DNA of 64,000 bases from Enterococcus phoeniculicola ATCC BAA-412 (GCF_000407505.1 NZ_ASWE01000004.1:124001-188000), one strand, 5' to 3'. Shown: positions 1-9,820, counted from the first letter of the stretch. Notes: generated by a model not told the origin, from the sequence alone. Numbers and translations are program-made.

Positions 1-123
1 GTCTGCAAGACGAATTTTGTTGCACGACAACTAAATTCCTATGCAGAAGAATTACCACAGCGAGTTTTAGATAAACACTATTTAAGAAAACATGGAAAAG
101 ATGCATATTACGGTCAAAACTAA
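1..123 (+). CDS. araD: L-ribulose-5-phosphate 4-epimerase, C-terminal end (partial)
   Basis: The frame open from base 1 encodes the last 40 residues of a protein ending [18 protein letters not shown] before a TAA stop. This tail closely matches the end of AraD (E. coli AraD ends in nearly the same HYLRKHG...AYYGQ). AraD interconverts L-ribulose-5-phosphate and D-xylulose-5-phosphate in arabinose catabolism. The start lies left of the window. It sits 22 bp before araA on the same strand, so the two are probably co-transcribed. The identification rests on the tail only. Confidence 0.85.
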   Translation, partial: VCKTNFVARQLNSYAEELPQRVLDKHYLRKHGKDAYYGQN

Positions 124-145
124 TAGTTTACGAGGAGAGATAGAA

Positions 146-1570
146 ATGTTAAATACAGCAAAAAAAGAATTTTGGTTTGTAGTAGGTTCTCAGCACCTAT
201 ACGGAGAAGAAGCACTGCAAGAAGTGAAAAATCATGCAGAAAAATTGGTAGAAAGCTTAAATAATAGTAAGAGCTTACCTTACCCAATTGTCTTGCAAGA
301 GCTGGCAGTTACACCAGATACCATTACAAAAATTATGAAAGAAGTTAATTATCGTGAAGAAGTAGCAGGCGTTATCACATGGATGCATACCTTTTCTCCA
401 GCGAAAATGTGGATTCGTGGCACGAAGCTTCTACAAAAGCCACTCCTTCATTTAGCAACACAATACAACGAAAGTATTCCTTGGAAAACAATTGATATGG
501 ATTTCATGAATTTGAATCAGTCGGCTCATGGTGACCGTGAATATGGATTTATCAATGCTCGCTTAAACAAACAAAACAAAATTGTTGTGGGCTACTGGGA
601 GCGTCCGGAAGTTCAAAAGCAGATTGCAGATTGGATGGATGTAGCAGTTGCTTATAATGAAAGCTTTGAGATTAAAGTTGCTCGCTTTGGTGATAACATG
701 CGAAATGTCGCTGTAACCGAAGGGGATAAAGTAGAGGCACAAATTCAATTTGGCTGGACGGTCGATTATTTTGGCATTGGGGATCTGGTAACAGTAATTG
801 ATGCAGTAAGTGATGAAGAAGTAGAACAAACATTTGCTATCTATAAGGAGCTTTATGATTTTGATTATGGAAGCTACGACCAAAAAACATGGGAAGATCA
901 TGTGAAGGTGCAAGCAAAACAAGAAATTGGTTTACGTCGATTCTTAGAAGCGGGTGGCTACTCTGCTTTTTCAACAAACTTTGAAGATTTGTACGGCATG
1001 CAGCAGTTACCGGGGCTTGCGGTTCAGCGCTTGATGGCAGAAGGCTATGGATTTGCTGGTGAGGGGGATTGGAAGACTGCGGCGATTGATCGTTTACTTA
1101 AAATCATGTCTCACAATAAAGAGACAGGGTTTATGGAGGATTATACGTATGAATTGGCGGCTGGAAAAGAAGCCATCTTACAATCACATATGATGGAGGT
1201 AGATCCCACGTTAGCTCAAACAAAACCGAGAGTCGTGGTTTCACCGTTATCTATGGGGGATAGAGAAGATCCAGCTCGTTTAGTTTTTGATGGGAAAGCA
1301 GGCGAGGGTGTCGTGGTTTCCATGGCTGATTTTGGCACACACTATAAGCTTTTAGTCAATGAAGTGTCATGCTTTGAACCAACAGAAGAAGCGCCAAACT
1401 TGCCAGTTGCACGTGTTCTTTGGGAAGTGAAGCCAAATTTCCACGACGGCGTACAAGCATGGATAGAAGCAGGTGGGGGTCATCATACAGTGGTGTCCTT
1501 AGCTCTAACTACAGACCAAGTGCTTACCTGGGCAAAATTAGTAGGACTAGAAGTAGCGTTGATTAAATAG
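146..1570 (+). CDS. araA: L-arabinose isomerase
   Basis: Cytosolic enzyme converting L-arabinose to L-ribulose, the first step of arabinose use. The protein is 474 aa, the usual length in lactic acid bacteria, and starts [20 protein letters not shown], the typical AraA N-terminus. [10 protein letters not shown] near residue 90 and the FAGEGDW region near 310 are family motifs carrying metal- and substrate-binding residues. An in-frame ATG at base 92 would add 18 residues but lies inside araD. The ATG at 146 has CGAGGAGAGA at 131-140 just upstream and is preferred. It follows araD directly and is followed by a hairpin terminator at about 1687-1726. Order araD-araA fits the araBDA layout of related bacteria; araB would lie left of the window. 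Confidence 0.96.
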   Translation: MLNTAKKEFWFVVGSQHLYGEEALQEVKNHAEKLVESLNNSKSLPYPIVLQELAVTPDTITKIMKEVNYREEVAGVITWMHTFSPAKMWIRGTKLLQKPLLHLATQYNESIPWKTIDMDFMNLNQSAHGDREYGFINARLNKQNKIVVGYWERPEVQKQIADWMDVAVAYNESFEIKVARFGDNMRNVAVTEGDKVEAQIQFGWTVDYFGIGDLVTVIDAVSDEEVEQTFAIYKELYDFDYGSYDQKTWEDHVKVQAKQEIGLRRFLEAGGYSAFSTNFEDLYGMQQLPGLAVQRLMAEGYGFAGEGDWKTAAIDRLLKIMSHNKETGFMEDYTYELAAGKEAILQSHMMEVDPTLAQTKPRVVVSPLSMGDREDPARLVFDGKAGEGVVVSMADFGTHYKLLVNEVSCFEPTEEAPNLPVARVLWEVKPNFHDGVQAWIEAGGGHHTVVSLALTTDQVLTWAKLVGLEVALIK

Positions 1571-1686
1571 CCTTCTATTCTATGGAAGAAATAGTCAGAA
1601 AAAAAGGATGCTAGAATTGGCGCTTCTGGTTCTTGCCAGCTCTTAAGCTTGGGAACAAAAGAAGTTTCTCCCCGAATATCAAACGA

Positions 1687-1726
1687 AGCCTATCAGCGAA
1701 ATTATTCGCTGGTAGGCTATTTTTTC
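1687..1726. terminator. Hairpin terminator between araA and the AraC-type gene
   Basis: Arms AGCCTATCAGCGAA (1687-1700) and TTCGCTGGTAGGCT (1705-1718) pair almost perfectly, with a 4-nt loop and a run of T on the plus strand. It lies between convergent genes and should end araA transcription. For the minus-strand regulator it would work only weakly, because the other side has no T run. Confidence 0.8.
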
Positions 1727-1748
1727 AATAGGTAAACTGAGCCATTCA

Positions 1749-2585
1749 TTACACCAGTGACTTTTTCTCAATTTGAGAAGGAGAGACTCCATAATATTTT
1801 TTAAACAATTTGCTGAAATGATAAGCGTCCTGATAGCCAACTGCTTGTGCAACATCTCGAATGGTTAGCTGATCGTTTTGCAGGAGTTCTTTTGCATGCT
1901 TTAATCGCACTTGAATTAGATAATTAATTGGGCTGACACCGGTTGCCTCTTTGAATATTTTAGACAGGTGTGTCGGACTTACATAAAGAAGCTCCGCTAG
2001 CTGTTCTAATGTAATCTCTTGGTTATGATGATTTTCGAGATAATAGATGGCGTGATTAACAATGTTTTGCTTTCTTTTTGCTGTTTTTGAGAGCTCTAAG
2101 GTAACGGTACTTCCTTGCTCTTTTTCTAAACTTCTAAGAATTAATACAAGCATTTCAATAATCAAAGCTTTAACCATTAGTTGAAATTCGGGTTTTTCTT
2201 CATTATATTCTCTGGTTAACCGCCAAGCTTTATCTAAAAACTCACATTGATATTCACCTAAATCAAGGAGAGCCTTTTTATTAGGAAAATGGTTTCTCGT
2301 AAGACCATCTAATGAAATATTAGATAAACCAATATGCAGCTGATGTGAGTAGGTATTCTCTGGCTGGCGTTCTCCGTGTTTTACACCAGGATTAAAGAGC
2401 ATAATGCGACCTGCCCCAATATGGATTTCATCTTCTTCGATAGTGTATTTCACTTCTCCTTCCAGAACAATACTGATTTCTAAAAAGTCATGGTGATGAA
2501 TATTTCCAACGTTTCCGGATTGATTCCACGGGTCGAAAGCGTAAATAATTTCTGGATTAAATATTTGTGCATTTGTATAGCCCAT
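1749..2585 (-). CDS. AraC-family transcriptional regulator (cupin plus HTH)
   Basis: 278 aa. Residues about 20-100 form a cupin-like sugar-sensing domain (GNIHHHDFLEISIVLEGEV, then PGVKHGE). Residues about 175-275 hold the two helix-turn-helices of AraC proteins (EQLAELLYVSPTHLSKIFKEATG and IRDVAQAVGYQDAYHFSKLF, each read in part). Such proteins activate sugar operons after ligand binding. It converges on araA across a shared terminator, so arabinose control is a reasonable inference, but location alone does not prove it. Start ATG has AAGAAAGGG about 10 bases upstream. No signal peptide or membrane segment is seen. Confidence 0.85.
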   Translation of the reverse strand: MGYTNAQIFNPEIIYAFDPWNQSGNVGNIHHHDFLEISIVLEGEVKYTIEEDEIHIGAGRIMLFNPGVKHGERQPENTYSHQLHIGLSNISLDGLTRNHFPNKKALLDLGEYQCEFLDKAWRLTREYNEEKPEFQLMVKALIIEMLVLILRSLEKEQGSTVTLELSKTAKRKQNIVNHAIYYLENHHNQEITLEQLAELLYVSPTHLSKIFKEATGVSPINYLIQVRLKHAKELLQNDQLTIRDVAQAVGYQDAYHFSKLFKKYYGVSPSQIEKKSLV

Positions 2586-2740
2586 AATCGTAAGCCCTTT
2601 CTTGTTATCTAGTAATATTGTACATCAAAACGAGTAAGAATAACCATTTCTTTTCCATTAAATTGACGGTAAGCTAGTACACGATTTGATAAATAATCAT
2701 TTAGGAAATTTATGTTTTTTTATTGTAGGAGGGATGAGCA

Positions 2741-4483
2741 ATGAGTAATTATCAATGGATTTGGCAATACGCAAAAAAATATTCAAGTAAAGCGATTTTA
2801 GCCATTATTTTCTTAGTAGTAAATGCGATTTTGATTGTTATTAATCCATTAATTACAGGGGAGATTGTTGACAAAGTAATTGATGGCAATCAACCAGGCC
2901 TTTTGGTTCCATTTTTGGCATTAATGATAGGGATTACATTATTTCGAACGATTATTCGGTACCTCTACCAAATGCTGTTTGAACGAATAGGTCAAAATAC
3001 GCTCTATGAGCTGCGTCAGGACATGTATAAAAAGCTGCAAGAGCTGGATTTTGACTTCTTTAACCACACACGTGTAGGGGATATCATGGCACGAATGACT
3101 GGAGACACGGATGCGATTCGTCATTTCGTTTCATGGGTTGTCTACAATATTTTAGAGTGTGTTTTATGGTTTGTTACAGCTGTTGTGGTCATGGCAACAA
3201 TTAACTGGCAGCTGATGCTTGCATTAGTGGCAGTCACACCGTTTATTTTTATTTTAACACAACGTATGTCAAAAGAAGCACATCCGGTCTTTTTTGAAAT
3301 TCGTGAAAGTTTTTCCCGATTAAACTCAATGGTAGAAGAAAATATTGGAGGAAATCGGGTAGTGAAGGCATTTGCTCGTGAAGAATTTGAAATCGAAAAA
3401 TTTAATGAGCATAACGAGGACTATAAGAAGAGAAATATGGAATCTGCAAAAATTTCAAGAAAGTATCTTCCTTGGTTGGATGGATTGGCAGGAAGTCTGA
3501 ATTTAATAGCTTTAATTTTAGGCGGACTGTTTGTCATTCAAGGAAAGATGACCTTGGGCGATCTAATTGCATTCAATGGTTTTTTATGGATGTTAAACCA
3601 ACCGATGAGAATGAGTGGCTGGTTAATTAATGACGTTCAACGTTTTTCGGCTGCTTGTATTAAGATTCGTCAAATGTTGAATACAGAGCCGCAAATTCCA
3701 GTGGTTTTAAAAGAACATGAAGATAAAGTGAAAGGCTTTGTTGAATTCAAACACGTGTCTTTCCACTTTTCAGATGATCCGCATACTCAAGTATTAAAAG
3801 ATGTTTCATTTAAAATCAGTCCGGGGCAAACGATTGGTATTTTAGGGGAAACAGGCTCAGGAAAGACGACCCTTGTCAACTTGGTAGGACGATTCTATGA
3901 TCCAACTCAGGGGGAAGTATTAATTGATGGGAAAAATGTGAAGGACTATCCCGTACGTCAACTGCGGGAAAATATTTCAATGGTTATGCAGGATGTTTTC
4001 TTATTTTCGAATACCATCGAGGATAACATTGCCTTTGGAAATCCGTTTGCTGATGAAAGTTATGTGCAGCGAATGGCACAAATTGCGGATGCTCATGAAT
4101 TTATTTCTCGTATGCCAGAGGGCTATGCAACGATTGTTGGTGAGCGAGGCGTAGGTTTGTCAGGTGGACAAAAACAACGGATTTCGCTTGCCCGTGCATT
4201 AACAAAAGATCCATCTATCTTAATTTTAGACGATACAACCTCAGCTGTGGACATGGAAACAGAATCAAAAATTCAACGTGAGTTAACGGCATTAACAGAG
4301 GCGAAAACAACATTCATTATTGCCCATAGAATTTCTTCTGTGCGAGAAGCAGATTTAATTCTGATGATGGAAAAAGGGCAGGTAGTTGAACAAGGAACCC
4401 ATAAAGAATTAGTAGAGAAAAAAGGGTTGTACTATGAAGTGTACCAGAAGCAACTAGGTCTTGAAAATGGGGAGGTGAACTAG
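2741..4483 (+). CDS. Heterodimeric ABC exporter, subunit 1 (degenerate Walker B)
   Basis: 580 aa half-transporter: about six membrane helices in residues 15-310 and a nucleotide-binding domain from about 335. Walker A is GETGSGKT, the signature is LSGGQ, and Walker B reads ILILDD, so residue 498 is Asp where the catalytic Glu normally sits. This is the hallmark of the subunit that supplies the degenerate site in exporters such as TM287/288 and the BmrCD or EfrCD type. The next gene begins on the base after its stop and has the complementary defects. Likely role: export of drugs, lipids or peptides; substrate unknown. Ribosome site GGAGGG lies before the ATG. An upstream TTGACG (2663-2668) could be a -35. 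Confidence 0.9.
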   Translation: MSNYQWIWQYAKKYSSKAILAIIFLVVNAILIVINPLITGEIVDKVIDGNQPGLLVPFLALMIGITLFRTIIRYLYQMLFERIGQNTLYELRQDMYKKLQELDFDFFNHTRVGDIMARMTGDTDAIRHFVSWVVYNILECVLWFVTAVVVMATINWQLMLALVAVTPFIFILTQRMSKEAHPVFFEIRESFSRLNSMVEENIGGNRVVKAFAREEFEIEKFNEHNEDYKKRNMESAKISRKYLPWLDGLAGSLNLIALILGGLFVIQGKMTLGDLIAFNGFLWMLNQPMRMSGWLINDVQRFSAACIKIRQMLNTEPQIPVVLKEHEDKVKGFVEFKHVSFHFSDDPHTQVLKDVSFKISPGQTIGILGETGSGKTTLVNLVGRFYDPTQGEVLIDGKNVKDYPVRQLRENISMVMQDVFLFSNTIEDNIAFGNPFADESYVQRMAQIADAHEFISRMPEGYATIVGERGVGLSGGQKQRISLARALTKDPSILILDDTTSAVDMETESKIQRELTALTEAKTTFIIAHRISSVREADLILMMEKGQVVEQGTHKELVEKKGLYYEVYQKQLGLENGEVN

Positions 4484-6268
4484 ATGGCACGTAATAAATT
4501 TGACGTAGATGAGGAATTGGAGCAGGAGTTTAACTGGTCTCATTACAAACGATTGGCGCAATATGTTAAACCCTACAAATCGCCTATATTAAAAGCGTTG
4601 TTTGTCATAATTTTGGCAAACGTAGCAGGAATGTTAGGCCCTTATTTTACAAAAATTGCAATTGATGAGGTTATTCCCCAAGGAAACCTTACGTTACTTA
4701 TGCAGCTGAGCGTGTTTTTCTTGATTTCACTGCTTGTGATTGGCTGGTGTATGAGATACCGTATTTACGCAATTACTGAAATTGGTCAAGACATCCTAAA
4801 AGATATGCGCTATTCAATTTTTGAACATCTGCAACGCTTGCCATTTTCTTATTTTGACAATCGTCCGCACGGGAAAATTTTGATTCGCGTCGTAAACTAT
4901 ATCAATACGCTAAGCGATTTGTTGAGTAATGGTCTAATCAATCTGATTTCAGATATCTTTAATGTGATTATCACGTTAGTTTTTATGTTCTTTATTGACG
5001 TGAAACTAACATTGTATAGTTTATTGCTGTTACCTATATTGTTTGTGATGGTGATGGTCATTAAAAACAAGCAACGAAAAGCATATCAGGTGCTAAGTAA
5101 TAAGCAGTCCAACTTGAATGCCTATATTCATGAAAGTATCTCTGGAATTAAGATTACTCAATCTTTTGCTCGAGAGGAAGAAAATTATCAGATTTTTAAT
5201 GAAGTGAGTGAAGAATACCGAACCTCTTGGATGAAGGCTGTCAAAGTTCAATTTCTTTTGTGGCCGGGAGTTCAAAATATTTCAGTGATGACTACCTGTT
5301 TGATTTATTTCGTTGGGATTCGCCAGCTGGGTGTGGATGTAACCACAGGGACTTTGATTGCCTTTATTGGCTATATTAATAATTTCTGGAATCCAGTAAT
5401 CAACATTGGTAATTTCTATAATTCATTAATTACAGCGACGGCTTATCTGGAACGTATTTTTGAAACGATGGATGAAGTACCAGACATTCAAGATGAACCA
5501 GATGCACAGATATTGCCTTCTATTAAAGGGACGGTTGATTTTGAGCATGTTACTTTCAGATATGAAGAAGGTAAGAATATTCTAAATGACGTGAGTTTCC
5601 ACATTAGCCAGGGACAAAGTATCGCCTTGGTTGGTCCTACAGGGGCAGGAAAAACAACTATTATCAACTTGCTCAGCCGTTTTTATGATGTAAATGAGGG
5701 AAGTGTAAAAGTAGACGGATTTGATGTTCGAGAAGTAACCCTTTCATCGTTGAGAACGCAAATGGGTGTGATGCTTCAAGATACCTTCGTTTTTTCTGGA
5801 ACGATTTTAGATAATATTCGCTATGGAAAATTGGATGCCACAGAAGAAGAGGTCATTGAAGCTGCAAAAGTAGTTCGTGCTCATGAGTTTATTAAGGATT
5901 TAAAAGACGGCTATCACACAGTGGTAGAGGAACGAGGAAGTACCCTTTCTGCAGGACAACGTCAACTTATTTCCTTTGCCCGTGCATTACTAGCTGATCC
6001 CAAGATCTTGATTTTAGATGAAGCTACATCAAGTATAGACACCAAAACAGAGGAATTACTACAAGAAGGATTACAACAGCTTCTTAAAGGAAGAACCTCC
6101 TTTATCATTGCTCACAGACTATCAACAATCAAAAATAGTTCACAAATCTTCTACGTGGAGGGTGGACGTATTGCTGAGGCAGGGACACATGATGAGTTAA
6201 TGGCGCAAAGAGGACTATATCATCACTTGTATCAGTCACAGTACGACTTACTTCAAGTGACAGACTAG
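4484..6268 (+). CDS. Heterodimeric ABC exporter, subunit 2 (catalytic Glu present)
   Basis: 594 aa. A charged N-terminal tail (about 30 residues) is followed by a six-helix membrane domain and a nucleotide-binding domain with Walker A GPTGAGKTT, signature LSAGQ (residues 488-492, canonical LSGGQ) and Walker B ILILDE with Glu513. In heterodimeric exporters, one active site uses this subunit's Walker motifs and the partner's LSGGQ. The weak site uses the partner's Walker motifs with this altered LSAGQ. The pattern here fits exactly, so the pair should work as one complex. TAG of subunit 1 abuts this ATG, and its ribosome site GGGGAGGTG lies inside subunit 1. Confidence 0.9.
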   Translation: MARNKFDVDEELEQEFNWSHYKRLAQYVKPYKSPILKALFVIILANVAGMLGPYFTKIAIDEVIPQGNLTLLMQLSVFFLISLLVIGWCMRYRIYAITEIGQDILKDMRYSIFEHLQRLPFSYFDNRPHGKILIRVVNYINTLSDLLSNGLINLISDIFNVIITLVFMFFIDVKLTLYSLLLLPILFVMVMVIKNKQRKAYQVLSNKQSNLNAYIHESISGIKITQSFAREEENYQIFNEVSEEYRTSWMKAVKVQFLLWPGVQNISVMTTCLIYFVGIRQLGVDVTTGTLIAFIGYINNFWNPVINIGNFYNSLITATAYLERIFETMDEVPDIQDEPDAQILPSIKGTVDFEHVTFRYEEGKNILNDVSFHISQGQSIALVGPTGAGKTTIINLLSRFYDVNEGSVKVDGFDVREVTLSSLRTQMGVMLQDTFVFSGTILDNIRYGKLDATEEEVIEAAKVVRAHEFIKDLKDGYHTVVEERGSTLSAGQRQLISFARALLADPKILILDEATSSIDTKTEELLQEGLQQLLKGRTSFIIAHRLSTIKNSSQIFYVEGGRIAEAGTHDELMAQRGLYHHLYQSQYDLLQVTD

Positions 6269-6301
6269 TTTGTAAAAGCCAAGCTTATTTGAAAAGAATG
6301 A

Positions 6302-6343
6302 AGCGACCGCCCAAAGTTAGACTACTAACTTTGGGCGGTCGCT
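6302..6343. terminator. Perfect 19-bp hairpin between convergent genes, without a T run
   Basis: Arms AGCGACCGCCCAAAGTTAG (6302-6320) and its exact complement (6325-6343) flank a 4-nt loop. It sits between the exporter genes and the minus-strand TPM gene, where a bidirectional terminator is expected. Neither strand shows a clear U tract after the stem, so it may act only as a blocking or RNA-stabilising hairpin. Confidence 0.6.
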
Positions 6344-6385
6344 ATGTTTATAGCAAAGTAATTTATCCATTTCAAGGTATTTTGG

Positions 6386-7210
6386 TTAGAAGCTTCGCCC
6401 GCCTCCGCCAAATGTTCCTCCGCCAGAGGAATGAGTGGTGCTTCCGCCACCACCGCCTCCGCCATTATTACTAGGCTTAGGAATTCTTCTGGTAGTGACA
6501 AAAGAGTTAATTAATTTATCCTCTCGATCAGTTAATTGTAAAGAGGACTTTTCCTTGTAAGGGTATTTATAGGTCCCAAATTTCAACTGATATTTCAGTT
6601 TCATCAGAACGAAAAATACTCCACTGAGGATGAGAGCTGCAACAAGAGCAATGATTGCTTCTAGGATGGTTAGTGTTTTATAACGAGTAATTTTTCCAGT
6701 GTCTCGGTCAACTCGATAATGTCCCCCAGGAACCCCTTTATCAACAAAGGTCGATAAGTTGGAGAAATAGATTTCAGCCGCATTAAAATAGCTGGCACTG
6801 CGCATATCCTCTTGAATGTCATCTAACATAGAATTTTTTCTGGAATCCGTCACATAGTCAATCATATTTCCTGAAGTTGAGACATAAAGATCACGATTCC
6901 CCATATCAAGTAGAAGAACTGAGCCGTTTTCATCTGGCCCTATCGCTTTGAGCAGATACTGATCAGAAAATTTTTCCGGGCTTTGAATATACTCCGTTGT
7001 AGTAACAATAAACGTCCGTCCTTTGATTTTTTCGTCTATCTTGGCAGCTTCTTGTTGAAGTGTTTGAATTTGTTCTTCTGAGAAAAGACCTGCCCGGTCA
7101 TCTATTGTAACTGTCTCGGCAAATCCAGTAGAACAACCAAAGAAAAGAAGGAGGAAAAGACCAGCTAAGAAGAGTGGAAACACTCTAGCGTTCGCAGTCA
7201 TTTTTCTCAT
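6386..7210 (-). CDS. TPM-domain membrane protein with Gly-rich tail (YdjH-like)
   Basis: 274 aa. An N-terminal signal with a lipobox-like LLFFGCSTG precedes a TPM (YgcG-type) domain of about residues 34-165 (DRAGLFSEEQIQTLQQEA... FIVTTTEY). A membrane helix follows at about 185-205, then a C-terminal glycine/serine tail (GGGGGGG and GGGTFGGGGRSF). Similar proteins in Bacillus (YdjH) work with YdjG at the membrane to recruit the stress protein PspA. The start overlaps the stop of the upstream gene by 4 bases (ATGA), so translation is probably coupled. Function beyond the family analogy is not known. Confidence 0.75.
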   Translation of the reverse strand: MRKMTANARVFPLFLAGLFLLLFFGCSTGFAETVTIDDRAGLFSEEQIQTLQQEAAKIDEKIKGRTFIVTTTEYIQSPEKFSDQYLLKAIGPDENGSVLLLDMGNRDLYVSTSGNMIDYVTDSRKNSMLDDIQEDMRSASYFNAAEIYFSNLSTFVDKGVPGGHYRVDRDTGKITRYKTLTILEAIIALVAALILSGVFFVLMKLKYQLKFGTYKYPYKEKSSLQLTDREDKLINSFVTTRRIPKPSNNGGGGGGGSTTHSSGGGTFGGGGRSF

Positions 7211-8334
7211 ATAAAGTAACCTCCTAACATAAATAAGAGAGTTAAAAGTGTAAATAGTCCAGCAGTTGCAAGCCCCAATCTTTTATAGCTCATTGGAAGG
7301 ACGCCGCTAACTTTCCCTGTTTGTCCATTCATTGCGTAATAATAGATTTTGTCAGATTGACGACTACCGCGGTAGGTAACCAGCCAAACAGGAAGGAGAA
7401 CATAGTGATTTTTTTCCTCATTGATAGAAATATTTGTATTAACACTTGTTAAAGTGGTGTAGCCTGTAGCCGTTTCTTTCAACAAATTTTCAGAGTAGGA
7501 ATGAATTTCTTTTTCTACAGTATCACGGATGGCTAGATATTCGATATCTCTTTTTTCTGCTTGGAAGCCCGCTAAATATTGGCTTTTAAAATCAATGGCT
7601 TTGTCTAAAGGAAACGGCTGAACTTGCTCCACCATTTTTTGCTGAGTGTTTTTTGATAAGGCGTTTTTAATCAACTCTTTAAAGGAAAGTACTCCTTTAC
7701 GGAATACTTGAAACTGTTTTGTTTCAGTGTATTCAATATCGCCTACACGCCATATACGAACAGCGGTAGCATTTGCGGATAATTGTCCTGATACATCTGC
7801 ATCCACTGTCCAGTATGGAAAATAGACACCGGTCAGTTTGTCAATTTGACTCTTATCAAAAAAGTCCTTTGGAATAAACCATTTTTTCTTTGTCCATGAC
7901 AAAAATTTTTCAACTGCTTCTTCTTTTTCTACAGCAAAAGGGAGAACCTTTTCTGGCAGGAACTCTCCGCTTAAACGACCAGACAGAACTACCGGATTAT
8001 GGCAATAATAACAATAAGTTGCCGCAGTCGTCGCGTCGGTTACAATCTCAGCACCACAGCTTGGACAGGTAAAGAGCTCCATTGTTGCATGCTCTTTTTG
8101 ACCTGTCGCGTTTTCAAATGACTCCTCAGCTGTTTTTGCACCTGCTTCTGTCATTTCAGGCTGAGACGTGTCACCGACAGCAGTTGCTGCACGTTGCTTT
8201 TCTTCATATTCACTCACTTCTTCTTCCGTGAATATACTTAAACAGAAGTCACAATGAAATTTCTGATCTTTTGGATCAAAGGTTAATGGGCCGCCGCAAT
8301 TTGGGCATTTGTGTGTAAGAACATCCATTTTCAT
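7207..8334 (-). CDS. Zinc-ribbon membrane protein (YdjG-like)
   Basis: 375 aa. Two zinc ribbons lie near the N-terminus: CPNCGG...CDFC (residues about 10-33) and CPSCGAE...CYYCH (about 90-115). A soluble middle domain and one C-terminal membrane helix (about residues 350-372) follow. There is no helicase or nuclease motif. It is the middle gene of a three-gene minus-strand operon: 12 bp after the SPFH gene and overlapping the TPM gene by 4 bases. Bacillus ydjG, ydjH and ydjI form the same set next to pspA, and YdjG/YdjH are described as a membrane complex. I infer the same complex here. Confidence 0.72.
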   Translation of the reverse strand: MKMDVLTHKCPNCGGPLTFDPKDQKFHCDFCLSIFTEEEVSEYEEKQRAATAVGDTSQPEMTEAGAKTAEESFENATGQKEHATMELFTCPSCGAEIVTDATTAATYCYYCHNPVVLSGRLSGEFLPEKVLPFAVEKEEAVEKFLSWTKKKWFIPKDFFDKSQIDKLTGVYFPYWTVDADVSGQLSANATAVRIWRVGDIEYTETKQFQVFRKGVLSFKELIKNALSKNTQQKMVEQVQPFPLDKAIDFKSQYLAGFQAEKRDIEYLAIRDTVEKEIHSYSENLLKETATGYTTLTSVNTNISINEEKNHYVLLPVWLVTYRGSRQSDKIYYYAMNGQTGKVSGVLPMSYKRLGLATAGLFTLLTLLFMLGGYFI

Positions 8335-8346
8335 TGTTTCCTTTCC

Positions 8347-9579
8347 CTAGTCAAGAGGCACGCCAACAAAAGGTTTGCCACAATGAGGACAGAATTTTGG
8401 AATCCCGCTTCCTAAATCAACTATTTCATGACACTCATTACATTTCATTTGAAGACCAGAAGATACCACAGGTTTTGGCGTGCCACAGTTTGTACAGAAT
8501 TTCCCTGTGTTTTCAGTGCCGCATTGACTGCATGTCCATGTGTCAGGAGTAGAAGAAGCGTTTTGCTGTGCTTGTTGTGTTTGCTGTGCTTGTTGATTAT
8601 TTTGAGATGCTTGAGTTAAGTAAGAACCATTTGCATTCATGCCCATGCCCATCCCCATAAATCCAGTCATGGCACCAGCATCATTTTTTCCAGCAGCTTC
8701 CATTCCGCGGGCAATAGAGCCTTGTACATACCCTTCGCGAACGCCAGGATCGCCAAGCATTGCCCCTTCATTTCTCATATTGATAAGCTTCATGGAATCG
8801 TCAGTATAAGAAATGCTAGCGACTGCTACAGAGAGAATTTCCATTCCTCGCAGTTCTCTCCAGCTGTCATCAAGGACATCAGACATGTATTTGCTTAACT
8901 CCATACTCTTTGATGAAACATGTGAAATCCGTTGTCCATCTGCAGACATCTGATTGATGGCCGATTGAAGGGCCGTCAAAAATTCAGCTAAATATTGTTC
9001 ATTAATATCATCTAACTCTACCTGCGTTTTATTTTTTGGAATCGCATTTGTATAAAATAAAATAGGATCAACGATAGAGATAGAATAATTTCCATGTGCA
9101 CGCAAGAATAACTCAGCATTGTAAAAATTATCAAAGTAGTTTAATGGAGATTGTGTGCCAAATTTGATTCCTTTAATTTCTTGGAGATTGATATAAAATA
9201 CTTGTTGTTTTTGAGGAGTGACCCCTCCAAATTTAAAACGAGAGAACGTTTCAGAAACAGCGTCTTTTAATGATCCGTTAAACATAGAAGGCGCTAACTC
9301 ATTTTTCACAGTGTAGTACCCTTCTTCAGCCGTATAATCAATGATTTTTCCGCCATCGACTAAAAGCATCATCATATTTGGATAGACGTGAACAACAGAT
9401 CCATCCGTAATTACATCATCTGTTCCTTTGCGATTTGAGCCGCGTCGGTCGTCTCGGCGAACCTTAACTCCTTTTGTCATAACGGTTGTATCGCTCATAT
9501 TATCTGGTTCAATGACTTCAATCCACTGATCCGCTAATCCGCCACCAATGGCACTTGTTGCTGCTTTAATAATTCCCAT
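8347..9579 (-). CDS. SPFH-domain / virion-core-like protein with two zinc ribbons (YdjI-like)
   Basis: 410 aa from the preferred ATG. An upstream in-frame start at 9600 would put the AGGAGG ribosome site inside the gene, so 9579 is chosen (AGGAGG, then 6 bases). Residues about 1-290 form the SPFH-like domain (MGIIKAATSAIGGGLADQW...). A Gln/Ala-rich linker is followed by two zinc ribbons, CSQCGTENTGKFCTNCG and CNECHE...FCPHCG. Homologues are YdjI of Bacillus, linked to PspA and flotillin-like membrane organisation. First gene of the operon. No pspA-like gene lies within the window. Confidence 0.75.
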   Translation of the reverse strand: MGIIKAATSAIGGGLADQWIEVIEPDNMSDTTVMTKGVKVRRDDRRGSNRKGTDDVITDGSVVHVYPNMMMLLVDGGKIIDYTAEEGYYTVKNELAPSMFNGSLKDAVSETFSRFKFGGVTPQKQQVFYINLQEIKGIKFGTQSPLNYFDNFYNAELFLRAHGNYSISIVDPILFYTNAIPKNKTQVELDDINEQYLAEFLTALQSAINQMSADGQRISHVSSKSMELSKYMSDVLDDSWRELRGMEILSVAVASISYTDDSMKLINMRNEGAMLGDPGVREGYVQGSIARGMEAAGKNDAGAMTGFMGMGMGMNANGSYLTQASQNNQQAQQTQQAQQNASSTPDTWTCSQCGTENTGKFCTNCGTPKPVVSSGLQMKCNECHEIVDLGSGIPKFCPHCGKPFVGVPLD

Positions 9580-9778
9580 GAAAGTTCCTCCTAAAATCAT
9601 TTTTAATGTTAGTCACATTATAGCACACCAAAATCATTTGCTGATAGGTCGCAAGACTGACAAATGGAAAAGATTTTAGGAAAAACTGAGAAAAAAAGGA
9701 AAGAAATTTGAAACTTAAAGAAAGTATCTTTTTTTTGAGGAATCCCTACATGTTGTGGTTTTTTTTTCATAAATCACG

Positions 9779-9784
9779 TATAAT
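9779..9784 (+). promoter_or_regulatory. Probable -10 box of the dnaX operon
   Basis: TATAAT lies 37 bases before the dnaX start, after a T-rich stretch. No good -35 is seen at 17 bases; TTGTGG lies at a 20-base spacing. The ribosome site is AGGAAGGGG just before the ATG. In Bacillus the scRNA gene precedes dnaX; I saw no such RNA here. Confidence 0.4.
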
Positions 9785-9820
9785 GTGTACTAGTGAAATT
9801 TTTTTAGGAAGGGGTCCATT

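Noticed and set aside
6289-6474. 61-codon plus-strand frame after the ABC exporter
   Set aside because: It spans the perfect hairpin and then lies opposite the Gly-rich tail of the TPM gene; no ribosome site.
9600-9820. scRNA (ffs) gene before dnaX, as in Bacillus
   Set aside because: The spacer is short and T-rich with no SRP-RNA-like stem.
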